Below, piece by piece: positions 49,361 through 60,504 of a DNA stretch of 64,000 nt. The position numbers and the translations under genes were made by a program. This DNA is from Rhizophagus sp. LPA8_4_AMF (Eukaryota; Glomeromycota; Glomeromycetes; Glomerales; Glomeraceae). The stretch covers positions 1-64,000 of the forward strand of contig JADRCO010000006.1 of NCBI GenBank assembly GCA_021464525.1, given 5' to 3'. The notes under the pieces were generated by a model. It was not told where the DNA came from. It was given only the letters and a program-made list of their open reading frames with translations, and did no database searches. Position 1 is the first letter of the stretch, and each line of letters starts with the position of its first letter.

Positions 49361-51359
49361 ATTCTATTAAAATTTTGGTTAATAAATTTATTAATACTAG
49401 ATTTTACTTTTTGCAGTTCTTTAGTTCTTATTTGTGAATTAACAATTAAATAAAAGGATTGCCCTTATATAAACTGCTTATTTTTTGGTTTCTTTTGATA
49501 TCTATTAATGGACTTTCTCCCATCAAATACTTTTTTTATAACCTTATTTATATTTTCTTAATAAAAATCTCTCCATTAAAATAAATCTGGTAAGAACACT
49601 AAATATATTTAACTTAATTTTCAATTTATATTTGTTACATAAAAATTATCAATATCAATTTTTTTTTCCAAGAAGACCGTGCACAGTTGCCTTATTTCAT
49701 CGATATAACTGCGCATGTATCACGTAGGCCGAAATTTGGTATAATACAGCATTTTTTTGGCACTCTTTTCTATTCCGTTCAAACGTTGCATAAGAATTTG
49801 TCGAATGAAAACCGTAAACTAGAAGGGTAATATGCTGGCTTTCTCCGGAATCGTGTAATACGCGGAAATAATTTTAAATGAGTACTATGTAAGGCCATAC
49901 TAGTCAGAGATTATGCCTACACAGCAATATTCGGTTAACTTTTTGCTACGAGGAACGCAATTAAAAAAAATATGTATAGGTGTATTAGTTATAATATATG
50001 TCTTGATTACATTCCTGTTATTTGTCTGGTCGCTCAAAGATAGACACTGGTATTCTTACTGGCATACAACGGACTTTTTGAAGAAAAGGCAGTGTCAAAG
50101 GGGGGACGCTGTAAGGGCCGGTTAATTTCAGGGCATGTTATAGCAAAGAAAGTTATTGTAACTCACAGGTTCGAAAATGTGTGTTTTTTACATTTTCTCT
50201 GTTTTTGTCCATCAGACCGAAGATCAAGTTACAACCATAATAAAAAGGAGAATATAACGATAGTTAATTACTAGGAGGAAATTTGGTCATTAAAATATTG
50301 GGTTTTTGTGTCATACATGAAAGAGATCGTTCTATTTTTTCACATGTGGCCTTAGAAAAAGAGAGATCGCTTCATAGTGTTCAGCGATTTTTGACCGCAA
50401 TCAGTATTTACGAATAGACACGTGTTTTTAGTATACAATATTTGTTTATGTCAATCAGTAGAAAAATAGTGTGTCACAATAATATTATCAATTTGACGAA
50501 CACCTTTATTACTTCCATTGTTCGAATTCTTGTTATTGATGCGTATAATTTTTTTCTGGAACCTAACCTAGTTGTGATACAACATGTGCGCTAACGCAGC
50601 AGAACATTAAGAAGAGAACATCTTGGGTTGCAAAGTAAATCCTTCTTCGAAATAAGTAGAACATTCAAATAACAAAATTGCTAGCTTACCCGGATATTGT
50701 TCTATAACTAAGTGTGGCCATCATTACTTTATAATCACAAAAAATTTAGGGATCATGTAGAGTAATAGAATTGGAGATTATTGTGTCCGGCTAGGAAAGA
50801 CATATAGGCAAATTATTCATACATTGTTCTATATGATCATGATATGGTCAAAAATATTGGATTGCCTATGGACAACAAGAGAGAGCGATTTTAGAGAGAG
50901 AGAGAGAGTCTCGTCTTGTGCGTTGTTCCGATATGTTGTATGTGATATCGATATGTATGGAAATTATTTACTATTCAAAGGAAGGGACCGCAAATATGCA
51001 ATCAGCATTGCATTATTCTAGGAAAATTTTGATCCGTTATTTCGATGCGAGTAGATTATTTTGTTAAAATAATGCTATGCGGAGAACAACATGAATTGGA
51101 CAACGGGAATCGACTGCGGAGAAGAACATGAGTGGACAACCAAATAGTAAGATATAGTCCAAACCCTTTACTAGGATAGCGCGTTGTATATATATGAGCG
51201 TTAAGAAATAGGTGCTTGCATAGGATTGGCTGGTCAATAACCATTTCATTACATTTTGTGTTCGTTTAAAAATATATATAAGAAATACAAAGTATATATA
51301 TTTTTTCTCATACGAAATGATTTTTTAAATAATTCATTGATATATATTATTGCGTTTGG
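49361..51359. other. 2-kb gene-free interval
   Basis: No gene recognised. At about 49683-49722 lies TTGCCTTATTTCAT...ACTGCGCATGTA, an inverted copy of sequence at 53225-53262. At 51074-51140 a ~25-bp block GCGGAGAACAACATGAATTG / GCGGAGAAGAACATGAGTGG is duplicated. Confidence 0.4.
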
Positions 51360-52930
51360 TGCTTTTCTTCAGAAAGAAATCTCAAATAATAACCTATAAA
51401 CCGGATTTACGTTACGCTCATACTGCTACATTAATTGATGATAAAATATATATATTAGGTGGAGGTCGTACTAATGGCGGGATGCCACCAAAAGAAATGT
51501 TTTTATATCTACTCCTTTTAACACTAATGAAGTAAAATATATTAACATCTCAAACAACAATGCCGTTCCATCATCGATATACTATAGCTATTAAAGGTGG
51601 TGCAAACAATAATACGTTATTATATGGTGGTGAAAGTTTTAACAATCAAACAATGGAATTAGTTTAAACGTTTGATGCACAGCATAACACATGGAATGTT
51701 CCACAAATAACATCCTTTCGGAAAGGAATATATGTTTCCTGTAATTGATTATAATGGTTATTTTATATGTTTGGCGGAAGTGTTCTTGGAGTAGATTTTG
51801 CGAATGATATGAATATCTTGGATACAAAACAATTAAACTGGAAAAAAGCCAGCTCAATTAATGCACCTAGTAAAAGAGATGGTTATAGTGCCGTATCCTT
51901 ACCAAACAAAAAATTATCTATTTGGGTATGTAATATGAACATGATTTATTAAGAATTTTTTCATATTCATGATATTATTATTATAACTAGGCGGGTTTTG
52001 TCCGAATGGCTATTTACCACTAGATGAGGTAATTATTATTTAATCAAATAAATAAATTAATAATAACTTATGATTTTGATATTATTTTAAGGTATTCTTA
52101 TACGATACAATCAATAATTCATGGAAGATAAAGGTAGTGTTTTTATTAGTTTTTTATTATTAATTTAATTTAATAGTGTGTACCCTTCTTTTCTTATGAT
52201 GGAGTAGCACCCACAGCAAGAGCTGCATTTTCAGCGATTCTTGGTAAATATTTCAAATCATAGTTATTACGTAATATATTATATATATATTTAATATAAA
52301 TTTAATTTATCTACAATCAACTGGATTAGATGCACAAAGGATGATTATTTTTGGAGGGAATTCAATAACCTCCCCTCTAAGGCCTGAAGTTACACTTTCT
52401 GTTTTGGATTTAAATAAATTTAATTGGTATTTTCCGAAAATCTCTAGAAAAAATTCCAGCAAGCCGTTCTTTTCATAGAGCATTATTAATTTATGGTCGT
52501 GACTTTTGGTAAAAAAATAATTATTTAATATTTTAATATTTATAAATTATTTAAATTTACTAAATATATTTGATATTAAAGGTTGGGGATACATGCGAGA
52601 AATGATAATGATATATTATTACTTGATATCAGTAATAATGATGAATATGCTTGGACAACATCTTTTGTACCTTCATCATTTACTTCTCAATCACCTACTT
52701 CTCAATTACCTACTCCTCAATCATCATCACAATCTAATATTAATACAATCGGCGTAGCTATAGGAACTTCAATAGGTATAATTGGTGGTATTACATTGAC
52801 AGTCGGAGGTTTCTTTTTATACAAACAGTATAAAAATAGAAAAGAACGAAGTATAGCAATACCAACTCCTGGAAATGAGAGAATTAATAATTATCCCGAA
52901 GGAATTTTGAAAGAAAGAACTGTTGGTTGA
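51360..52930 (+). pseudogene. decayed kelch-repeat protein with C-terminal membrane anchor
   Basis: Remnant of a multi-exon cell-surface kelch protein (galactose-oxidase-like beta-propeller). Kelch blades are recognisable by their GG strands: RYAHTATLIDDKIYILGGG near 51400, LLYGGE near 51625, MFGGSVLGVDFANDMNILDT near 51770, GGFCPNGYLPLDE near 51995, and MIIFGGN near 52345. The 3' end at 52583-52930 keeps a Ser/Pro/Gln-rich stalk, the membrane segment GVAIGTSIGIIGGITLTVGG and a basic tail YKQYKNRKERS-like. Several splice borders survive (for example after LSIW and before VFLYDTINNSW). The frame shifts near 51520 and again near 51590. A TAA interrupts at about 51664 and more shifts occur past 52440. 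The signal-peptide exon is missing. At least four breaks mark it as a pseudogene. Confidence 0.75.
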
Positions 52931-53619
52931 AAAAAGTTCTTGGAATAATTTTCTCCAGTCAAAATTAAGCCGGTAAACTGCGGGATTTTTTTACATACGT
53001 GTAATTTCGCAAATCCACACCCTTTTTAACTCCTACATAATGGCATGGACTTTATTATATCATATTCTTAAAGTAGTTAGTGTATTGAAATAAATATAAA
53101 TCCGAAAAAAGGAATTTTTAACGATTTACGCCCTGTACGAATCAAAATTCATAATTACAATAGGTAACATTTTTTGTTCATTGCATATTTTCCTAATTTT
53201 TTAATTGCTGCGGAAAAGTACTACATGTGCGCAGTTGACATGAAATAAGGCAACCGTGACCTTGGGTCACGATCTCGTTGGTTTGCATTTTTCCGACAAA
53301 GATGTATTATAGTTTGATTACGTGATCTCGAAAATGCTAAGCCCTGAAACTCGATTAGTAACCAACAAGGCTAATCCATATCAATATCATCAGGAATTTC
53401 GGTCGACTGTTGTTTCCTTTGACAACATACTAAGTGATAGGCAGGGTTGCCGTATTAAGACTGGCTTTATATGAAAAAATATTGGTTCACAGGGTACCAT
53501 TCGAATAAATGAGATTCATCTCGTAGTCCAAGGCGGGCGTCTTATAATTCCAGGTTTAAATGATATATAATATATTGCTATTCATATGCTCGTATAGTAA
53601 TATTTTTCAATAAATAAAA
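52931..53619. other. intergenic with inverted-repeat copy
   Basis: Contains the partner (53225-53262) of the inverted repeat at 49.7 kb. Otherwise nothing recognisable. Confidence 0.4.
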
Positions 53620-53851
53620 TTTAAGTCCAAAATTGGTGCGATGTATGTGACAAAGGTTTTAAATCAAAGGAGAGCTTGTATGCACATCAACGGAGAAGTA
53701 CTCACGTTGAAAATTTAAAACCCTATCCAAACCAGTATTTAAAAATGATTACTATGATGAAGATGAGCAAGTCAATAAAAATAATTTCAGTGACGACGAA
53801 TATATTCCATACAAAAATGATTCAGATTACAGAGTCCTTAGTATCATATAG
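53620..53851 (+). pseudogene. C2H2 zinc-finger gene remnant
   Basis: From about 53632 the plus strand reads WCDVCDKGFKSKESLYAHQR followed by RSTH. This is a C2H2 finger with C-x2-C, the conserved F and L, and two histidines. It then runs into an acidic stretch in another frame (DEDEQVNKNNFSDDEYIPYK, ending VLSII) after one frame change near 53740. No start exon is visible upstream. It is probably a broken zinc-finger exon. Whether it was a host regulator or part of a mobile element is open. Confidence 0.45.
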
Positions 53852-56800
53852 TTAGGATTTTCTTCATCATGTAATTGCGATAAATTTTATTTCATTAAAT
53901 AAATCATTGATACATAGGGACTGAGAAGTGACTTAGTTATATATGATTAATTTTTCGCAAATATGACGTTGATTTCATATAAAAAATCTAACATAATAAT
54001 TTCCCTCCAGGAAGTTCCTACAAGAATTCTTGCCAAAAAACTCGAGATAACACCTATTTCTTCGGTTTGGACAACATGTATCGTTCCGAAATACAAACTT
54101 GCCATGTGATCCAATTATTTTTTTGAAATTTAATCTGTATGATACAACATATATTATAGCGTTACTACAAATGAATATATCGGAAGGACAATCAGATGAG
54201 ACATTCGCAGCACGAGTTAGTACAGTTTTATGAATAGGTAATCCTTTTCCCGAATTAGAACAGAGAAATGGTTCAATCCTATATTAAAGTTAACAATGAG
54301 TGTATTATAGACAAGGTAAATTTCTATCCACGTTACAAGGCTTATTATCCAGATACTTCGAATTCCAATTGCAATAATAATAATACAGTTAAGAAAAAGT
54401 CGATATTGTGTCGTCCACTTATATTCTTCTCCGCAGCCGATCATGTTATCTACCATGACTAATACTTTTCTTATATGTTGATCATTGTGACATGGGGTAT
54501 ATGTATATTGGAATTCCATATTCAAAATATTATGAATTACTTTGTAGTTTCAGCATTCAGAATGTGACTAATGATTCATAATTCTATTGATTTGTGGATT
54601 AAATAAACAACAATAATATGTATTGTGCAAGATGAAAAGTAAATTACAATAGTTGATATCTTTTTTTTCATATTAATATGTTTTTGTGTTCACTATATCT
54701 TCATAATTCCAAAATAATAGAATTTGTGAAATAATAGTTTGGATATAATTTCTTTTCATAATTGATAACTAAGTAAAGTTCACATATGATTATCATTATA
54801 TGATACTTTTAACAATTGTTAAAGGTATCATGTGAGAATTGGTACAGTAAAATAAAACAATAAATTATAGTTGAAAAGAAATATATAGGTAAGAAGTATG
54901 GTAGTGATTTAATATTCTAATAATTGATAGTATTAACATTTCAAATTATAAATCTGACCAAAGTTAATATATATTATTAGGATTATTATTTGTTAATATT
55001 ATATATTTGAGAATTATAAATGAATATACCAAAAAATATCTACAATACAAGAACTAGTTCATCAATATATTAATTATCTTACCTGTATATGCTGTAAATC
55101 TAAAGATATTATAAAATTAGAAATTACAAGATTTATAATATAATATAGCACAGTAATCATATAATAATATATTTAAAAGTTTATTCTATTTGATAATATT
55201 ATGTTTATTTTAATGAGTTATAATAAGATATTTATATGTTTTATATTTTTATATTTTTATATTTTTTTTAATGTATTTTTTTTATTTAAATTATGAAAAT
55301 TTATATTTTTATTATTTTATTAAAATATTTCTTATAAAACCTTTTCATTTATTGATAAAATAGCTGAATTTAATGTTTAAAATACAAAAAATTAAGTTTT
55401 ACTATATGCTAAGTAAAGTATACTATTATATATATGATATAATGGATTTGAATGGTATTATATAGAATATATAAAATGATCAGTAAGTATAATATTTGAA
55501 ATTTATATTTATGATAAATTGATGATAAACTATTTAAAACTGATATGTAAGAATAAAAAGATTTAGAAATATATATTACTATTGATAATAAATTATAATT
55601 TAAATAGTATATATATATTTATAATTTGCAAAATGATTAACAATATAATATTAATGATATATATGTACAATTAGTTCTTGATATATCAAATCCTTCAATT
55701 TTTATATCAAATGTGCTATAAGATTATAGCAAAGAATTCAAAGAATTTAATTAGCTGATTTGCTATAACAAGAGATATTTTACATATTTGATTGGCTAAA
55801 TATCATATTTCAGAAAAATTTCATTATAAACCAAATTCATTATATCAAGAATTAACTGCATTCACTTAAAAAATATGAAAAAATGATACTTGTTATTAAA
55901 ATATAGAAAGAATATAACACAATTTAATAATCACTGACTTTCACAAAATTGAGTCTTGAGTATAAAGTTTATTTATTCTTTATTAAAATAATTTTATATT
56001 CATTAAGTTCTAATTAACTAAGACTTCTGATACTAAGTTTAAAAACTACTACTATATATAATAAATTCTAATTATTACTAATTATATATTATTGTTTAGC
56101 AATAATCTAAGACTTTTATAAATCTTCTATAAACTTTATTTTAATTTCTAACTTGTAATTTAAAATTATATAAAATTTATAAATCACTAATTATATATCT
56201 TTAAATATCTGTATAAACTATAGATATATAGATATATTAAATCATAATAATTTTATAATTATTAGAAAGGGCATCATTTTCTTTTTCAAAAAAATCAAAT
56301 TAAATCACAGGAAGTTCAGCTATTAATTTTTAAAAGAATAATAATTAATTATCTATATTTTTTATAATGTCTTATTATTTTATAATTTAATTTAAATGAT
56401 TTTTATATTGTGAAAATAAGCATAGTTTATTTTTACTAGTGATTAGCTTATAAAAATTTTTATTTATTATAAATATTATAAATTTATAAAAAAATAAATT
56501 TTCTTTTTTTTTTATTTGTGTAATTTTTTATATTATATAAGACTATAATTTGTAATTTATGGGCTAATTAAAGTTAATTATTATATGGAATTAAATTAAT
56601 TAATGAATTTTTATTTGCATTAAATTAATTATATATTACATATAGGCTGATTTTCAGAATTAACGAAATTAGGATATTTTACAAAATTTTTCAAGTTATT
56701 GCAACTCAGAATATAAAATTACATTTCACAAATCAAATCACATTGTATTACAAAGTCATGTGATGTGAATTTACTTTAATAATAGCAATAAAAATATTTT

Positions 56801-58880
56801 TTTCTTTTGCAAACTTTCTATTCATTTTTCCATCAGCTTTTTCATCAGTTTTTAAGTTAGGTAAGCTGAATAGTTTTGAAAATATATATAGTAGTTTTTC
56901 TACTTTATATACAAGCAGTAACTTTTTTTTTATTATTTGAAAGATTTTAACATTCTGTGGGAAAAAAAATACATTACTCAATAGAAATATTTAAAAAATC
57001 ATAATTAATAGCTTTAAGTGTAATTTATTAAATTGTAACAGATTAAATTATGAATTAATAAAATATTTAATTAAAATTTATTTAGTATTTATTTTTAAAT
57101 AACTTTTTATTTTTTTAATTTTTTTTTCATTAAATATTATGAATTTTCTTTTTTTTTAATAAACTAACTTTATAATACTTTTCCTTTATTTTTTAAGATG
57201 TATTTATTAATTTTAGGTTAAAGAAGCAAATAGTGTAATAGAATTTTGAAAGAATTAATTTTTTTAATATGATATTTAATCTTTTTTATTTGGGAACAAG
57301 TTTAATCTTAATAGGAACTGTGTATATAGCTGATTAAATATCACGTGACTGTTAACCCTTAATTTCACAAATTGGTAGATATGATTATATTATATTAATT
57401 AAAAAATTACTAGAAAATTTTTATGTAACTATGATTAAGTTTTATACTTTTTCCTGAATATAGCTGCAAATTTCTATTTATTATTTATCTACAAATATAG
57501 ATTATATAAGATATAATTTAATATTCATAAGTAAAATAACTTTATTAATAAAAATAGTTTCTTTTTTTTATTATTAGAGTACTTATTTAACTATTACTAG
57601 TTTTAATGGAATAGACTTATTTTTAATAACAATTGATCCTAATATTAATAATATATTTTCTGTTATTCTTATATATTTTCAATACAGGTAAAAGTAGTAT
57701 AAAACTACATTTCTATCTGTTTTAATAATAATATATTTATAGAAATATATAGATTAGAAAGGAATAAAGGATATTATATATATATATTTTTTCAGAATAA
57801 ATTAATAATAAAATATATCAGGTATTAATATATTAAACAGTTTAGATGTAAAAGGCTTAATAATGTTATAAATATTATCATAATAATATACTTATATTAC
57901 CATATTGTTAATTAAAATTTATCATTTTTTTAATCAAATATTTCTATATCATATAATATACTTGTTTTTTATATTTCAATTTAATAGTATAAATATTATT
58001 TTTATTAATTATTTATTTTTTGATTATTGATTTTATTTGTAAAAACAAGTTTCCACTTTATAAAATTTATCTAAAATTTGTAATTCAAGGATTATCTTAA
58101 TTAATATGAAAAAAAATAAGAATTGTAATATTTAAATTTTTTAAGTAAGATTTTCGCAAATAATTACAAAACTTTGCAATACAACTTGAAAGGATAACTT
58201 CTTTATAGAAACTATTAGTTGATGATAACAGATATAAAAATAAATTATTAAGTACTGTATTATCTATTAAAGAAATAATAGAAATATTAGCATATTTATT
58301 ATCATAAAATTCAGACTATTAGTATATTTAAAATAATCTAAACATTTCAGTAGAATTTCTTTATTCTTATCTTTCAACTATACTTTATTCTTATCTTTCA
58401 ACTATACTTTATTTTTATTATTTATATGCAACTTCTCTCTTATAGTTAGAAGTAATGAATTTGATTATTAGTATAAGGAATGTTAGAACTGAATGAATGT
58501 ATTTAAGAAAATAACTTCATTAATATAATCAGTTGTATTAGTATTTAATTCTTTTTCAAATATATATATGCAAGTAATACAAATAAAATCAATTATATCT
58601 TCAAAATTTTAGTCATATTAATTAAATATAAAATTTTATATATATAAATTAAAAATTTTGTTTAAAATTAATTTAATTAATATAAATTAATGATTTTTAA
58701 ATATATAATTCTGGCTAAAATTTTCTTAATACTAACTAAAATCATAATTTTAGCCTAAATTTAATTAAAATTGAAAAATATAAATCAAATGCAATAATAC
58801 AACTACAATATATTTATAGAATATAATGTAATTCTTAATACCTTTTTTAAAATAAAAAAAAATTAAAAATTAGACTAGTA

Positions 58881-59138
58881 CCGTCTAGTACTGCATATAG
58901 TACTCTGGGTTTTATACAAAAAACCTGGTTCAAAAATTGAATAATATCCAGAGGGTACTTTGTGAGATACTAGGTATTATACAAGGGGTATAAAATATAA
59001 TTTTTACCAGAATTAAGCTAAAGTTACTAAAATTAAGGGGGTATTAATCAAGGGTAAAATTTTTGTACCTAGTAAAATACCCAGATCTTATAAAGTGAGA
59101 TATACTCAAAGAGGAATATTATATGCAGTACTAGACGG
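58881..59138. mobile_element. MITE copy B (CCGTCTAG-type TIR)
   Basis: Left CCGTCTAGTACTGCATATAG and right, reverse-complemented, CCGTCTAGTACTGCATATAA are near-identical inverted ends with TA on both sides. It is the same family as 45396-45657. Reverse-complemented, the two copies align end to end. Most CpGs of copy A are replaced here by TG, CA or TA. No coding capacity. Confidence 0.8.
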
Positions 59139-59422
59139 TATATTAGGTAATTATAAAAAACTATTTTTTCAAAGAAAGTAGATTTGAAATTTAAAAGTCA
59201 TTCAGTTTTTAAAAAAATAATTTTTAATAATTATCTCATAATCTACTAATCTAATTTTAAATATTTTTTTTTTTATTTTAAAGAGAACATTGAAAACTAT
59301 AAAATAAGTTAAGAGTTCATTAAATCTAATCACTGGATTATTGAGATAGTACTTTTAATTATTTTCTTTAATTTTATATAATAATTTGCTCTGATTCTTA
59401 AATAAATTATGAATTAACTAAT

Positions 59423-60222
59423 ATGATTCAAAATGTTTTTAAGAATCTAATGAATTTTTTAAAAATTTTAAAAAGTTAAAATATTCAGTAAATTCAACTT
59501 AGATTTTATTTTAAAATCATTTATTTTACTAAAAAAAATTTATTAAATATGAAATATTTTGTCATCTAGTGATAATAAAAAAGAATTGTAGCTCATTAGA
59601 ATCATCTCATTAAAATAATTCTAATGGTAGTAAAAACATATTTCTATCATTAATAAATGTTAAATTAGTATTATTAAAAAGCATGCATGATATTCTCCCA
59701 CTAAATGATGGTGAAGAGATAAAATATAGTTCATTTAAATCATCTCATTAAGACATTCTAATGGTAGTAAAATTATATTTTTAGCATTAATAAATATTAA
59801 CTAGTATTATCAAATAAGTATATTTGTATGTTATAATTTCTTATTATCTATTGATATTAAAATGCAATTTTACTACCATTAGAGTGGTTTTGATAAGATG
59901 ATTCAAATGAGCTATAATTTATCTTTTTATTATCATTAGGTGATAAGAAATCATATATTATTTTGAAAATGCTTACTCAACATTTATTGATAATAGAAAC
60001 ATGATTTTACTACCATTGGAACTGCCCAATAAGTCAATTCTAACAAGCTATAATTCATTTTTTTATTATTACTAGATGGCAAGATATTCTACTTTTTATG
60101 ATTTTTTATTAGTAAAAAATGGGTGATTTTTAGAATAAGATTTAAGTTGAATTTACTGAATATTTTGATTTTTAAAATTTATTAAAATGGTTATTAGGGT
60201 CTTAAAAATATTTTGAATGATA
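59423..60222. repeat. ~800-bp foldback (giant inverted repeat)
   Basis: The left arm (~59423-59815) and right arm (~59825-60222) are inverted copies. Outer blocks are TGATTCAAAATGTTTTTAAG and its partner CTTAAAAATATTTTGAATGA. The next are AATATTCAGTAAATTCAACT and its complement, then CATCTAGTGATAATAAAA and its complement. Inside each arm a ~138-bp unit containing CTAATGGTAGTAAAA is repeated twice in direct orientation. It resembles a foldback-type DNA element. No open reading frame. Confidence 0.7.
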
Positions 60223-60504
60223 ACACTCATAACAGTTAAAGTATTTTATATTGTATAAATGCAATGTTGCATTTGACCTACATTTTTGCAATTTTAATCA
60301 AATTTAGGCCGGAATTACGATTTTAGCCGGAATTAAGAAAATTTCGGCCAGAATTATATATTTGAAAATCATACTAATTAATTATAGCCAATTTTGATCT
60401 ACATATATAAGCTCTATATTTAATGATTATGCTACGCTATAATTGTTAATATGGCAAAAAAAATTTGGTGTGATTGATACATAAAAAAAAAAATCTCGAA
60501 TAAA

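Larger units (their letters stand above)
53852..60504. other. 6.6-kb gene-free interval, CpG desert
   Basis: No coding exons. From about 54440 to 60300 the CpG dinucleotide nearly vanishes. I count only about six, near 56660, 57343, 58153, 58882 and 59136, although other spacers of this window show several per 100-200 bp. It also contains MITE copy B (58881-59138), the foldback at 59423-60222, and a 23-bp direct repeat TTCTTATCTTTCAACTATAC at about 58364-58410. Confidence 0.6.
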
